A DNA stretch of 64,000 bases from Palsa-504 sp963767565 (GTDB taxonomy: Bacteria; Actinomycetota; Actinomycetes; Streptosporangiales; Streptosporangiaceae): contig CAVYEG010000006.1 of assembly GCA_963767565.1 (NCBI GenBank), positions 1,860,001-1,924,000 of the forward strand, written 5' to 3'. Each line of letters begins with the position of its first letter. Within the stretch, counting starts at the first letter, position 1. Made by a program: the position numbers and the translations under genes. Shown piece by piece: positions 56,365-64,000 of this stretch. The notes under the pieces are model-generated. The model had not been told where the DNA came from and did no database searches. It was given only the letters and a program-made list of their open reading frames with translations.

Positions 56365-57656
56365 CGATCTACGCCGGGACGATCGTCGACACGCCGGGCG
56401 ACCCGTTCGCCGGCGACCCGGCCGACGCGCTGGCGGAGGCCGGCGCGCTGTGCGTCCGCGAGGGCGTCATCTGCGCCCGGGGCACCCTCGCCGCGCTGGC
56501 AGCCGAGTATCCCGGCGAGCCCGTCACCCGGCTGGACGGCGGGCTGCTGGTGCCGGGTTTCATCGACACCCACGTCCACTTCCCGCAGATCCGCGCGATC
56601 GGCGGCCTGGGCATGCCGCTGCTCGACTGGCTGGAGCAGTGCGCGCTGCCCGAGGAGAGCAAGCTCGCCGAGGTGGCCTACGCCCGCGAGGTGGCCGGCG
56701 AGTTCCTCGACGGCCTGCTCGCCTCGGGCACCACCAGCGCGCTGGTGTTCGGATCGCACTTCGCCCCGGCCATGGACGAACTGTTCGGCGCGGCGCAGCA
56801 GCGCGGGCTGAACATCACCTCGGGCCTGGTGCTCAGCGACCGGATCCTGCGCCCGGACCTGCTGAACTCGCCGGAGACGGCGCTGGCCGACAGCGCGGAC
56901 CTGATCGGTCGCTGGCACGACCGCGGGCGGCTGCGGTACGCCGTCACGCCCCGGTTCTCGCTGTCGGCGACCGATGACATGCTCGACGTCTGCGCCCAGC
57001 TGCTGGGCAAGGGCGTCTGGTTCACCTCGCACGTCAACGAGAACGTGGCCGAGATCGCCACCGTGGCCGGGCTGTTTCCCGGCGCCCGGCACTACCTCGA
57101 CACCTACCGCCGCCACGGTCTGGTCACCGAGCGCAGCGTCTTCGCGCACAACGTCCACCCCGACGACGCCGAGCTGGCCACGCTGGCCGAGCACGGGGCC
57201 TCGGTGGCGCACTGCCCGACCAGCAACTGCGCGCTGGGCAGCGGCCTGTTCCCGCTGCGCCGGCATGTCGAGCACGGCGTCCACATCGCGCTCGGCTCGG
57301 ACGTGGGCGCGGGCGCCGGCCTGTTCGTGCCCAAGGAGGCGCTGCAGGCCTACTTCATCCAGCAGCTGCTGGGCGCGGACGGGCTGGCCCTGACCCCGGT
57401 CCACCTGCTCTACCTGGCCACCCGGGCCGGCGCGCTGGCCCTGGGCCTGGACGACCGGGTGGGCGACTTCGCGGTGGGCAAGGACTTCGACGCGGTCTGG
57501 CTGCGGCCCGCGCCATCGAGCACGCTGGCTGTCAACCTCAACAGCGCCAGCGACGTCACCGACGCGCTGGCCCGGGTCTTCGCCCTGGCCACGCCGGCGG
57601 ACGTGGCCGCCGTGTGGCTCAGAGGTCAGCACGCCGCAGGTCAGGACCCTCGCTGA
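56361..57656 (+). CDS. guaD: Guanine deaminase
   Basis: A 431-residue amidohydrolase that converts guanine to xanthine, feeding Xdh. The signature is PGFIDTHVHFPQIRAIGGLG (metal His pair and the FPQ motif of GuaD), followed by WLEQCALPEESKLAEV, PRFSLSATDDMLDVCAQLL, FTSHVNENVAEI (third His), VFAHNVHPDDAEL and ALGSDVGAGAGLFVPKEALQ (catalytic Asp). The ATG is fixed by overlap with the xdhC stop. Its end overlaps the convergent allophanate-hydrolase-like gene by 38 bp. Confidence 0.94.
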   Translation: MTIYAGTIVDTPGDPFAGDPADALAEAGALCVREGVICARGTLAALAAEYPGEPVTRLDGGLLVPGFIDTHVHFPQIRAIGGLGMPLLDWLEQCALPEESKLAEVAYAREVAGEFLDGLLASGTTSALVFGSHFAPAMDELFGAAQQRGLNITSGLVLSDRILRPDLLNSPETALADSADLIGRWHDRGRLRYAVTPRFSLSATDDMLDVCAQLLGKGVWFTSHVNENVAEIATVAGLFPGARHYLDTYRRHGLVTERSVFAHNVHPDDAELATLAEHGASVAHCPTSNCALGSGLFPLRRHVEHGVHIALGSDVGAGAGLFVPKEALQAYFIQQLLGADGLALTPVHLLYLATRAGALALGLDDRVGDFAVGKDFDAVWLRPAPSSTLAVNLNSASDVTDALARVFALATPADVAAVWLRGQHAAGQDPR

Positions 57657-58029
57657 GCGACTCGATCCGGTAGGCGCGCCAGCCGCCGTAGCTGGTGATG
57701 TCTTTGTGCAGGCCGCTGGCGTGCTCGGTCTCGCGCAGCAGCATGGCGAACGACAGCTCGCCGTCCTCGAGCTCGATGATGCCGAGCTCGAGCTCCGGGG
57801 GTTCGGTGGCCAGCAGCGCGCTCAGCGGGCCCATGGGCACGTCGTACAGCTCCCCCAGGATCGGCTGCCCGCCGTCGGCGGCCGGGTACAGGGCGGGAAA
57901 CTCGTCGCGGACCGAGTAGAACCGGTACAGCGGCGCCGTACGGCGCTCGCCGATCAGCGGGACCCCCTCGATCGTGTAGTGCGCCCGCCCGCCCCGCATC
58001 CCGTCTCCGTTCAGAAACATCAGGGCCAT
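57619..58029 (-). CDS. Allophanate hydrolase-related, gamma-glutamylcyclotransferase-like protein
   Basis: A 136-residue single-domain protein matching the small C-terminal domain of allophanate hydrolases (AtzF type): MFLNGDGMRGGRAHYTIEG, RTAPLYRFYSVRDEFPALYP, GELYDVPMGPLSALLATEPP, ELGIIELEDGELSFAMLLR and DITSYGGWRAYR. The large amidase domain is absent. The fold is that of gamma-glutamylcyclotransferases. Placed at the end of the purine cluster it may act on ureido intermediates, but that is inference from position. Confidence 0.75.
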   Translation of the reverse strand: MALMFLNGDGMRGGRAHYTIEGVPLIGERRTAPLYRFYSVRDEFPALYPAADGGQPILGELYDVPMGPLSALLATEPPELELGIIELEDGELSFAMLLRETEHASGLHKDITSYGGWRAYRIESLSEGPDLRRADL

Positions 58030-58188
58030 CCCGCGCCTCCGTTTTCGTCGCCGTGGATAGCTACCTCCCCCTTACGGGGGGGTTCCATCCACGCGGATGC
58101 GGCCGTCCGGGGCCGGTTAGGCTCGTGCGGGTAACAAGCACCACGGACCGTTCGGGATAATAAGGTTCTTGAAGCGAGTGAGGCGGCG

Positions 58189-60217
58189 GTGAGCGAGGCA
58201 GCGGCGGCCGGGCCCGGGCCGGCTGATTCGGCGCCGGCCGAGTCTGGGCCGAGCGAGTCTGGGCCGGCTGGGTCTGGGCTGGCTGGGTCTGGGCTGGCTG
58301 GGTCTGGGCTGGCTGGGTCTGGCCGCGGAGTCCGCGGGGTCGCTGTTCTCCGGGCGCACGGCCTGGCTCCGGGCCCGCGAGACGCCGCTGCGGGAGTTCC
58401 TGCGCACCGAGACGGGCAGCGCCTCGGTGCTGGCCGGAGCCGCGGTGGCCGCGCTGGTGTGGGCGAACATCAGCGTGTCGTCCTACGACCGGTTCTGGGG
58501 TACCCGGCTGTCCGTGCTGGTCGGCGGCTCGGGGCTGGGCCTGAGCCTGCACGAGTTCGTGAACTCCGGGCTGATGGCGTTTTTCTTCCTGGTGGTGGGG
58601 CTGGAGGCGCGGCGCGAGTTCGACGTGGGCGAGCTGCGGGTGCGGAGCAGGCTGGCGCTGCCGCTGCTGGTCGGCCTGGCCGGGATGGTCGTGCCGGTCG
58701 CCGTCTTCCTGATCACGAACGCCGGGCGGCCGGCCGAGCACGCCTGGGGCATGGCCATGTCCACCGACACCGCGTTCGCGCTCGGCGCGCTCGCGCTGGT
58801 CGGCCGCAGGCTGCCCGATCGCGTCCGCACCTACCTGCTCACCTTCTCGGTGGTGGACGACCTGGCCGGCCTGGTGGTCATCGCGGTGGCATACAGCGGG
58901 CGCATCCAGATGATGCCGCTGCTGGCCGGGCTGGCGCTCGTGGCCCTGGTACTGGTGCTGCGGGCGCGCGGCAACCGGTACGGGCCGCTGTACCTGCTGA
59001 TCGGGGTCGCGGCCTGGGTGGCGTTCTTCAAGTCGGGCGTGGACCCGATCGTGGTCGGGCTGATCTTCGGGCTGCTGACCTACGCCTACTCGGCCACCCG
59101 GGCCTCGCTGGAGCAGGCGTCCGAGGCGTTCCGGAATTTCCGCGAGCAGCCCACCGCCGAGCTGGCCCAGTCGGCCCGCGACGAGGTGCGGGTCGCGATC
59201 TCGCCCAACGACCGGCTCGCGCAGCTGTTCCACCCGTGGTCCAGCTACGTCATCGTGCCGCTGTTCGCGCTGGCCAACGCCGGGATCGTGCTCAACGGCG
59301 GGTTCCTGGCCAAGGCGTACACCTCCCCCGTCACGCTCGGCATCGTGATCGGCTACCTGGTCGGCAAGCCGCTGGGCACGGCCGGCAGCGCCGCCCTGGT
59401 CACCAAGCTCAGCCACGGCCGGCTGCGGCCCTCGGTCGGCTGGGGCGCGGTGCTGGGCGCGGGCACGGTGGCCGGGATCGGCTTCACCGTGTCCCTGCTG
59501 ATCGCGTCGCTGGCGCTGGGCGGGCAGGAGCTGGCCGAGGCCAAGCTCGGCATCCTGTCCGTGGCGGTGTGCGCCACCGGGCTGACCTGGATCGTCTTCC
59601 GGCTGGTGTACCGGCTGCCGGTCCGCTCGAAGCTGCGCGCGCTGCTGGGCACGGCCGAGGTCATCACCGACCTGGTGGTCCCGGTGGACGAGGATCGCGA
59701 CCACATCCGCGGCCCGGACCGGGCGCCGGTCACCGTGGTCGAGTACGGGGACTTCGAGTGCCCGTACTGCGGGATGGCCGAGCCGGCCGTGCGGGAGCTG
59801 CTGCGGGACTTCGGCGACGTGCGCTACGTGTGGCGGCACCTGCCGCTGACCGACGTCCACCCGCACGCGCAGCTCGCGGCGGAGGCCGCCGAGGCCGCGG
59901 CCAAGCAGGGCGCGTTCTGGGACATGCACGACCTGCTGATGGCCCACCAGGGCGCGCTGAATGCGCGCGACCTGATCGGCTACGCGGGCCAGCTCGGCCT
60001 GGACACCGAGAAGTTCACCGCCCACCTGCGCAAGCACGCCGGGGCGGCGCGGGTTGCCGAAGACGTCGATTCTGCCGATCTTTCCGGTGTTTCCGGCACT
60101 CCCACTTTCTTCGTTAATGGCATGCGGCATTACGGTGCTTATGACATAGAAAGCCTGTCAAAGGCGGTAAAGCTGGCCATCGCCCGGGCGAAGATAAGCA
60201 CCTCATCAGCGTCCTGA
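58189..60217 (+). CDS. nhaA: NhaA Na+/H+ antiporter fused to a DsbA-like thioredoxin domain, N-terminal frameshift
   Basis: NhaA spans codons from 58330 to about 59690: LREFLRTETGSASVLAGAAV before helix 1, STDTAFALGAL and VVDDLAGLVVIA (transport Asp pair), GKPLGTAGSAAL and AGIGFTVSLLIASLAL. A DsbA-like domain follows with FECPYCGMAEPAV (CPYC redox pair) and SGVSGTPTFFVNGMRHYGAY. The N-terminal frame from GTG 58189 (MSEAAAAGPGPADS) ends in repeats, and the NhaA frame resumes one base later as AAESAGSLFSGRTAWLRA. Uncorrected, the first start in the NhaA frame is GTG 58427 at helix 1. The fusion type is known in Actinobacteria. Confidence 0.85.
58246..58320 (+). repeat. Five 15-bp repeats in the nhaA N-terminal region
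   Basis: GGGCTGGCTGGGTCT repeats in register at 58276, 58291 and 58306, with variants at 58246 and 58261. They encode GSGLA pentapeptides in the N-terminal frame. The change to the NhaA frame occurs directly after the last unit, in the TCTGGCCGCGG stretch. Confidence 0.9.
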
Positions 60218-60377
60218 TCTCGGACGACACACCCCTGATAAATGCCCAGCCGCCGGGACACCGGGTATCTGCTGTGCCATCCTGGGAATTCGACAGGACC
60301 TTTACTTACCGGGGGAAATTAATTACGCCCGGATGGGGGAAGCTGCGCACGGCGGCCGATCGCGGTCCCGTGCCCCG

Positions 60378-60420
60378 TCATGATCTCCCCCCGCTACGGT
60401 GGCGCGGGGGGAGATCATGA
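60378..60420. repeat. 17-bp inverted repeat with TCATGATC/GATCATGA ends
   Basis: TCATGATCTCCCCCCGC (60378-60394) and its exact complement (60404-60420) enclose a 9-nt loop TACGGTGGC, 36 bp before the aldo/keto reductase ATG. The ends match the 53-bp elements at 12766 and 16761, but the spacing and core differ. It could be an operator or attenuator. The preceding 60218-60377 contains no gene. Confidence 0.6.
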
Positions 60421-60456
60421 GAGGCTGACGCTGTCGGTCCCCTGAGGAGGTATCGC

Positions 60457-61311
60457 GTGAGCGCGCAGCCAATCGCCGCCGCGGCGGGCACCATCGACGT
60501 CGGCGGCGACCTAACCGTCAACCGGCTCGGCTTCGGCGCGATGCGGATCACCGGCCAGGGCGTCTGGGGTGAGCCGCCCAGCCGGGATCAGGCCATCACG
60601 ACGCTGCGGCTGGTGGCGGAGCTGGGCGTCAACTTCATCGACACCGCCGACTCCTACGGGCCCGACGTGAGCGAGGAGCTGATCGCCGAGGCGCTGTACC
60701 CGTACCCGGACGACCTGGTGATCGCCACCAAGGGCGGCCTGGTCCGGCCCGGGCCGAACCGCTGGGCGCCCGACGGGCACCCCAGGCACCTGCGGCAGGC
60801 CTGCGAGGGCAGCCTGCGGCGGCTCCGGCTCGAGCAGATCCCGCTCTACCAGCTCCACCGGCCCGACCCGGCGGTGCCGCTGGCCGAGTCGGTGGGCACG
60901 ATCGCCGAGCTGAAGAACGAGGGCAAGATCCGGCACATCGGCATCTCCAACGTCACCGAGGCCGAGCTCCGCCAGGCGCAGCAGATCGTGCCCATCGTGT
61001 CGGTGCAGAACCGCCACAACGTCAGCGACCGGCGGTCGCAGTCGATGATCGACCTGTGCGAGCAGGAGCAGCTGGTCTTCCTGCCCTGGGCTCCGGTGCA
61101 GGAGGCCGGCCGGCACCCGGCGGTGGCCGCGGCGGCCGAGCGGCACAACGCGACCCAGCACCAGGTGGTGCTGGCCTGGCTGCTGGCCAGCTCGCCGCAG
61201 ATCCTGCCCATCCCGGGCACCGGCTCGCCGGAGCATGCCGCGGAGAACATCGCCGCCGCCGGCCTGCAGCTGAGTGCGGACGAGGTCGCCGCGATCAGCC
61301 GGCAGCCGTAA
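60457..61311 (+). CDS. Aldo/keto reductase
   Basis: A 284-residue NADPH-dependent TIM barrel reductase. The catalytic tetrad is visible: Asp in NFIDTADSYG, Tyr in the same motif, Lys in VIATKGGLV and His in LYQLHRPDP. GKIRHIGISNVTEAEL and the cofactor tail ILPIPGTGSPEHAAENIAAA complete the fold. It resembles the oxidoreductase group often annotated as pyridoxal or general carbonyl reductases. GAGGAGG lies 8 bp before the GTG start, and the alpha/beta hydrolase follows closely, so they form an operon. Confidence 0.88.
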   Translation: MSAQPIAAAAGTIDVGGDLTVNRLGFGAMRITGQGVWGEPPSRDQAITTLRLVAELGVNFIDTADSYGPDVSEELIAEALYPYPDDLVIATKGGLVRPGPNRWAPDGHPRHLRQACEGSLRRLRLEQIPLYQLHRPDPAVPLAESVGTIAELKNEGKIRHIGISNVTEAELRQAQQIVPIVSVQNRHNVSDRRSQSMIDLCEQEQLVFLPWAPVQEAGRHPAVAAAAERHNATQHQVVLAWLLASSPQILPIPGTGSPEHAAENIAAAGLQLSADEVAAISRQP

Positions 61312-61344
61312 GTGAATCAGCTTCCGACGTACGGGGTGACTGGC

Positions 61345-62121
61345 ATGGAAACCACTAAGTCCGCTGACGGCACCGTCATCGCCTACGACCGGGCCGGCGA
61401 CGGCCCGGCGCTGATCGCGGTGACGGGCGCGTTCTGTGACCGCAAGTCGTTCGTCCCGCCGGACAGCCTGACCGCGGCGTTCACCGTCTACACCTACGAC
61501 CGGCGGGGCCGCGGGGACAGCGGCGACACCCAGCCCTACTCCCCCGGCCGGGAGGTCGAGGACCTGGCCGCGGTGATCGGGGCGGCGGGCGGGTCGGCGT
61601 TCTGCTTCGGCCACTCCTCCGGGGCCGCGCTGGTCCTGCGGGCCGCCGCGCAGGGCGCGCCGGTCACCACGGCGGTGGCCTACGAGGCGCCGTACATCAT
61701 CCCCGGCAGCCGCGAGGTCCCCGCGGACCCGGCGGCCCGTATCCGCGAGCTGGTCGCGGCGGGCCGGCGGGACGACGCGGTCAGGTACTGGATGACCGAG
61801 GTGATCCAGGTACCCGCCCGCGTGGTCACGATGATGGAAAAGTCCCCGACGTGGCCGGGCCTGGCGGCCCTCACCCACACCCTGCCCTACGACCTCGCGC
61901 TGACCGGCGATCAGGGCGTGCCGGCCGCCCAGCTGGCCAGGATCACGGTGCCGGTGCTGGTCATGGGCGGCGGGAACAGCCCGGACTGGTTCGGCCGGAC
62001 CGTGCGGGAGACCGCCGCGGCCATACCGGGCGCGCGCCTGCAGGTGATGGCGGGCTACGACCACGGCATCCCGCCCGAGGTGCTGGCACCGGTGCTGACC
62101 GAGTTCTTCCTGGGGTCCTAG
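61345..62121 (+). CDS. Alpha/beta hydrolase
   Basis: A 258-residue serine hydrolase. YTYDRRGRGDSGDTQPY holds the oxyanion region, FGHSSGAALVLRAAAQGAP the nucleophile elbow with the catalytic Ser, VLVMGGGNSPDWF the acid loop and AGYDHGIPPEVLAP the catalytic His. No signal peptide. The substrate is unknown. ATG 61345 is favoured; an in-frame GTG at 61312 would begin at the stop of the aldo/keto reductase. It is 2 bp from the next gene, so the three genes 60457-63338 are probably one operon. Confidence 0.82.
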   Translation: METTKSADGTVIAYDRAGDGPALIAVTGAFCDRKSFVPPDSLTAAFTVYTYDRRGRGDSGDTQPYSPGREVEDLAAVIGAAGGSAFCFGHSSGAALVLRAAAQGAPVTTAVAYEAPYIIPGSREVPADPAARIRELVAAGRRDDAVRYWMTEVIQVPARVVTMMEKSPTWPGLAALTHTLPYDLALTGDQGVPAAQLARITVPVLVMGGGNSPDWFGRTVRETAAAIPGARLQVMAGYDHGIPPEVLAPVLTEFFLGS

Positions 62122-62123
62122 TT

Positions 62124-63338
62124 ATGACGAGTACCGCGATTGTCGGCGGCCGGGTGGTCCCGGTCGAGGGTGAGCCGATCGAGGACGGGATCGTCCTGCT
62201 GCGGGACGGGAAGATCGCGGCCGTGGAGGGGCCCGGCTTCGCGGTCCCGACCGGGGTCGATGTGGTCGACGCCGCAGGGAAATGGGTGCTGCCGGGCTTC
62301 ATCGACGCGCACGCGCACGCCGGGGTGCACGAGGAGGCCGAGGGCTGGGCGGGCCAGGACACCAACGAGCGGACCGACCCGGTGGCCGCGCACGTCCGCG
62401 CGATCGACGCGATCAACCCGGCTGACCTGGGTTTCCGCGACGCCATCGCGGGCGGGGTGCTGGCCGTGAACGTGAACCCGGGCTCGGCCAACCCGATCGG
62501 CGGTCAGACCGCGGCCATCAAGTGCTGGGGCCGGACCGTGGACCAGATGGTGCTGCGCGAGCCGGCCGGGATGAAGTCCGCGCTGGGCGAGAACCCCAAG
62601 CGGGTCTACGGGGAGCGCAACGAGACCCCGGCGACCAGGCTCGGCACCGCCGCGGTGATCCGCGCCGCGTTCGTCGCCGCGCAGAACTACCAGGCCAAGC
62701 TGGCCGCGGCGGATTCGAAGGATTCATCTTCGGAACGGTCCGTGGTCGAACGCGACCTCAAGCTCGAGGCGCTGGGCCGGGTGCTGCGCCGCGAGATCCC
62801 GTGGCGCCAGCACTGCCACCGGGCCGATGACATCGCGACCGCGATGCGGATGGCCAGGGAGTTCGGCTATGACCTGGTGATCGATCATGGTACCGAGGCG
62901 TACCTGATCGCCGACCAGATCGCGGCCGCGTCGATCCCGGTCATCATCGGGCCGCTGTTCACCAGCCGGTCCAAGGTGGAGCTGCGCAACCGGTCGCTGG
63001 CCAACCCGGGACGGCTGGCCGCGGCCGGGGTGACGATCGCCATCACCACCGACCACCCGGTGGTGCCGATCAACTTCCTCATCCACCAGGCCACCCTGGC
63101 GGTCAAGGAGGGCCTGGACCCGGTGACGGCGCTGCGGGCGGTCACCATCCACCCGGCGCGCATCATCGGGGTGTCCGACCGGCTCGGGTCGCTGACGGCA
63201 GGCAAGGATGCCGACCTGGTGATCTGGTCGGGCGACCCGCTGGACGTGATGAGCCGGGCCGAGGTGGCGTACGTGGACGGGCGCGAGATCTACCGGTACG
63301 ACTACGGCCGGCGCGAGGGCGTTTACGCTTCGTTCTAG
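62124..63338 (+). CDS. Amidohydrolase (imidazolonepropionase-like)
   Basis: A 404-residue metal-dependent hydrolase. Metal His are in LPGFIDAHAHAGVHEEAEGW; PGSANPIGGQTAAIKCWGR, the His-containing HCHRADDIATAMRMAREFGY and IDHGTEAYL, and the Asp in AITTDHPVVPIN complete the site. EALDPVTALRAVTIHPARI-like KEGLDPVTALRAVTIHPARI and AGKDADLVIWSGDPLDV close the beta-sandwich. It belongs to the branch with imidazolonepropionases and isoaspartyl or prolidase-like enzymes. The substrate is not identifiable. It ends an operon with the two preceding genes. Confidence 0.85.
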   Translation: MTSTAIVGGRVVPVEGEPIEDGIVLLRDGKIAAVEGPGFAVPTGVDVVDAAGKWVLPGFIDAHAHAGVHEEAEGWAGQDTNERTDPVAAHVRAIDAINPADLGFRDAIAGGVLAVNVNPGSANPIGGQTAAIKCWGRTVDQMVLREPAGMKSALGENPKRVYGERNETPATRLGTAAVIRAAFVAAQNYQAKLAAADSKDSSSERSVVERDLKLEALGRVLRREIPWRQHCHRADDIATAMRMAREFGYDLVIDHGTEAYLIADQIAAASIPVIIGPLFTSRSKVELRNRSLANPGRLAAAGVTIAITTDHPVVPINFLIHQATLAVKEGLDPVTALRAVTIHPARIIGVSDRLGSLTAGKDADLVIWSGDPLDVMSRAEVAYVDGREIYRYDYGRREGVYASF

Positions 63339-63349
63339 CCTGCTGGTTA

Positions 63350-63365
63350 CCGGCCGCGGCCGGTG
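63350..63365. terminator. 16-bp palindrome between convergent genes
   Basis: ACCGGCCGCGGCCGGT is a perfect palindrome 11 bp after the amidohydrolase stop and 36 bp before the end of the convergent mscL gene. It may be a bidirectional terminator or a cruciform-prone site; there is no T tract. Confidence 0.35.
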
Positions 63366-63401
63366 CGGATGAGACGGCTGCGGGACTCCAGGCGGGGCGG
63401 G

Positions 63402-63821
63402 TCAGGCGGTGGCGGGCTGGTCGGTGCCGCAGTACTTGCACTTGGAGGCGGCGGCGGGCAGGTCGCTGGACAGGCAGGCCGGGCAGGTCTTGACCGGGGT
63501 CGGGTCACCGAAGACCACCTGGCCGCGCCGGGCCTGGACCATCTTGTAGGGCATGACGATGAGGAAGTACACCACGGCCATGAAGATGACGAAGTAGATG
63601 ATCGCCGAGATGAAGTCGCCGAGATTCACGAACGTCGCGGTGTTGCCGGACCGGACGTCCGCGCCCAGTCCGTTCTTGCCGCTCTCGAAGGAGTTGATCA
63701 GCGGTTTGATGATGTCGGTAGTGAAAGCGAGGATCAAGCCGCTGAACGCAAGAGCTACCACCAAGCCCACCGCGACGACGATGACGTCGCCGCGCATCAG
63801 GAAGTTCTTGAAGCCCCTCAT
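63402..63821 (-). CDS. mscL: MscL-type mechanosensitive channel with C-terminal zinc ribbon
   Basis: A 139-residue membrane channel from ATG 63821. MRGFKNFLMRGDVIVVAVGL opens the first pore helix (GDVIVVAVGLVVALAFSGLI), NLGDFISAIIYFVIFMAVVYFLIV is the second, and the segment between is the periplasmic loop. The C-terminus, instead of the usual helix bundle, has CPACLSSDLPAAASKCKYCG, two CxxC pairs that form a zinc ribbon. The gene also has a 45-codon in-frame extension upstream to 63956 that lacks the family sequence and is not coding. The last 180 bp of the window contain its promoter region and no other gene. Confidence 0.82.
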   Translation of the reverse strand: MRGFKNFLMRGDVIVVAVGLVVALAFSGLILAFTTDIIKPLINSFESGKNGLGADVRSGNTATFVNLGDFISAIIYFVIFMAVVYFLIVMPYKMVQARRGQVVFGDPTPVKTCPACLSSDLPAAASKCKYCGTDQPATA

Positions 63822-64000
63822 GTCCTGTTCTCCGATCCGCTGGATCCTTCCAGCTGGGTCGTGACGGCTGACGGCCACAGTCGCCTGGTTGCCGCTGCCC
63901 CGTCCCCTTTTGTTACTGCGCTTGTTACTGCGCGCCTGCGCTTCACTAGGGCACAAGCCATACGATAATTCCGGTTCGTCCGCCTGGTCGTCAAGCGTTT

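Overview
The window looks like one contiguous piece of a very GC-rich actinomycete chromosome. The evidence is GC-saturated third codon positions, frequent GTG starts, GGAG-type ribosome sites, many ATGA/GTGA stop-start overlaps, and families typical of Actinobacteria: a DUF222 HNH protein, DUF5937, a DUF3516-type helicase, an actinobacterial-size Lhr and a NhaA-thioredoxin fusion. I see no rRNA, tRNA, CRISPR array, insertion sequence or phage module. I cannot name a genus.

Layout. 1-0.8 kb is a broken edge: a glycerol-3-phosphate dehydrogenase fragment and a frameshifted membrane protein. 1-10.6 kb holds single-gene units: an aminohydrolase, a YdfG-type SDR, a Ski2-like helicase, a YqeY-like protein, an ankyrin protein, a SnoaL-like protein and a double-length SDR. 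10.8-17.4 kb holds a MerR regulator, a gluconate-2-dehydrogenase-subunit-3-like protein with its GMC oxidoreductase, a lipoprotein, a frameshifted DUF5937 regulator and a truncated zinc-binding dehydrogenase. 23-36 kb is mixed (GNAT, enoyl-CoA hydratase, alcohol dehydrogenase, DUF899, HNH, Lhr, MocR with an EamA exporter). 58-64 kb carries NhaA, an aldo/keto reductase, an alpha/beta hydrolase, an amidohydrolase and MscL with a zinc ribbon.

Two systems stand out. (1) A probable amine uptake and catabolism regulon is split over two loci about 15 kb apart. Locus A (17.4-23.05 kb) has an NDP-forming acyl-CoA synthetase, a PYROXD2-like FAD oxidoreductase, a TetR regulator and a PotA-type ATPase. 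Locus B (36.4-41.0 kb) has the PotC, PotB and PotD-type components and a class III aminotransferase/aminomutase. Locus B lacks an ATPase gene and locus A lacks permeases. Promoters in both carry the same palindrome, GACTGAACnTTCAGTC or a variant.

(2) 41.2-58.0 kb is a purine-to-glycerate pathway: nucleobase permease, guanine deaminase, xanthine dehydrogenase (XdhA, XdhB, XdhC), uricase, hydroxyisourate hydrolase and allantoicase, followed by glyoxylate carboligase, hydroxypyruvate isomerase, tartronate semialdehyde reductase and glycerate kinase. An IclR regulator sits inside, and GGAA-N6-TTCC-like boxes precede most of its promoters. Full-length allantoinase, OHCU decarboxylase and a ureidoglycolate-cleaving enzyme are absent. 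In the allantoinase position lies a 46-codon frame resembling only the C-terminus of allantoinase, kept in ATGA overlap with both neighbours.

Six loci show single-base frame changes, mostly in G/C runs (edge genes, DUF5937, dehydrogenase remnant, xdhA, nhaA). These may be consensus errors or real lesions. Short repeats are abundant: a matched pair of 53-bp palindromic elements, a 78-bp repeat in front of both xdhB and guaD, and in-frame tandem repeats inside several genes.
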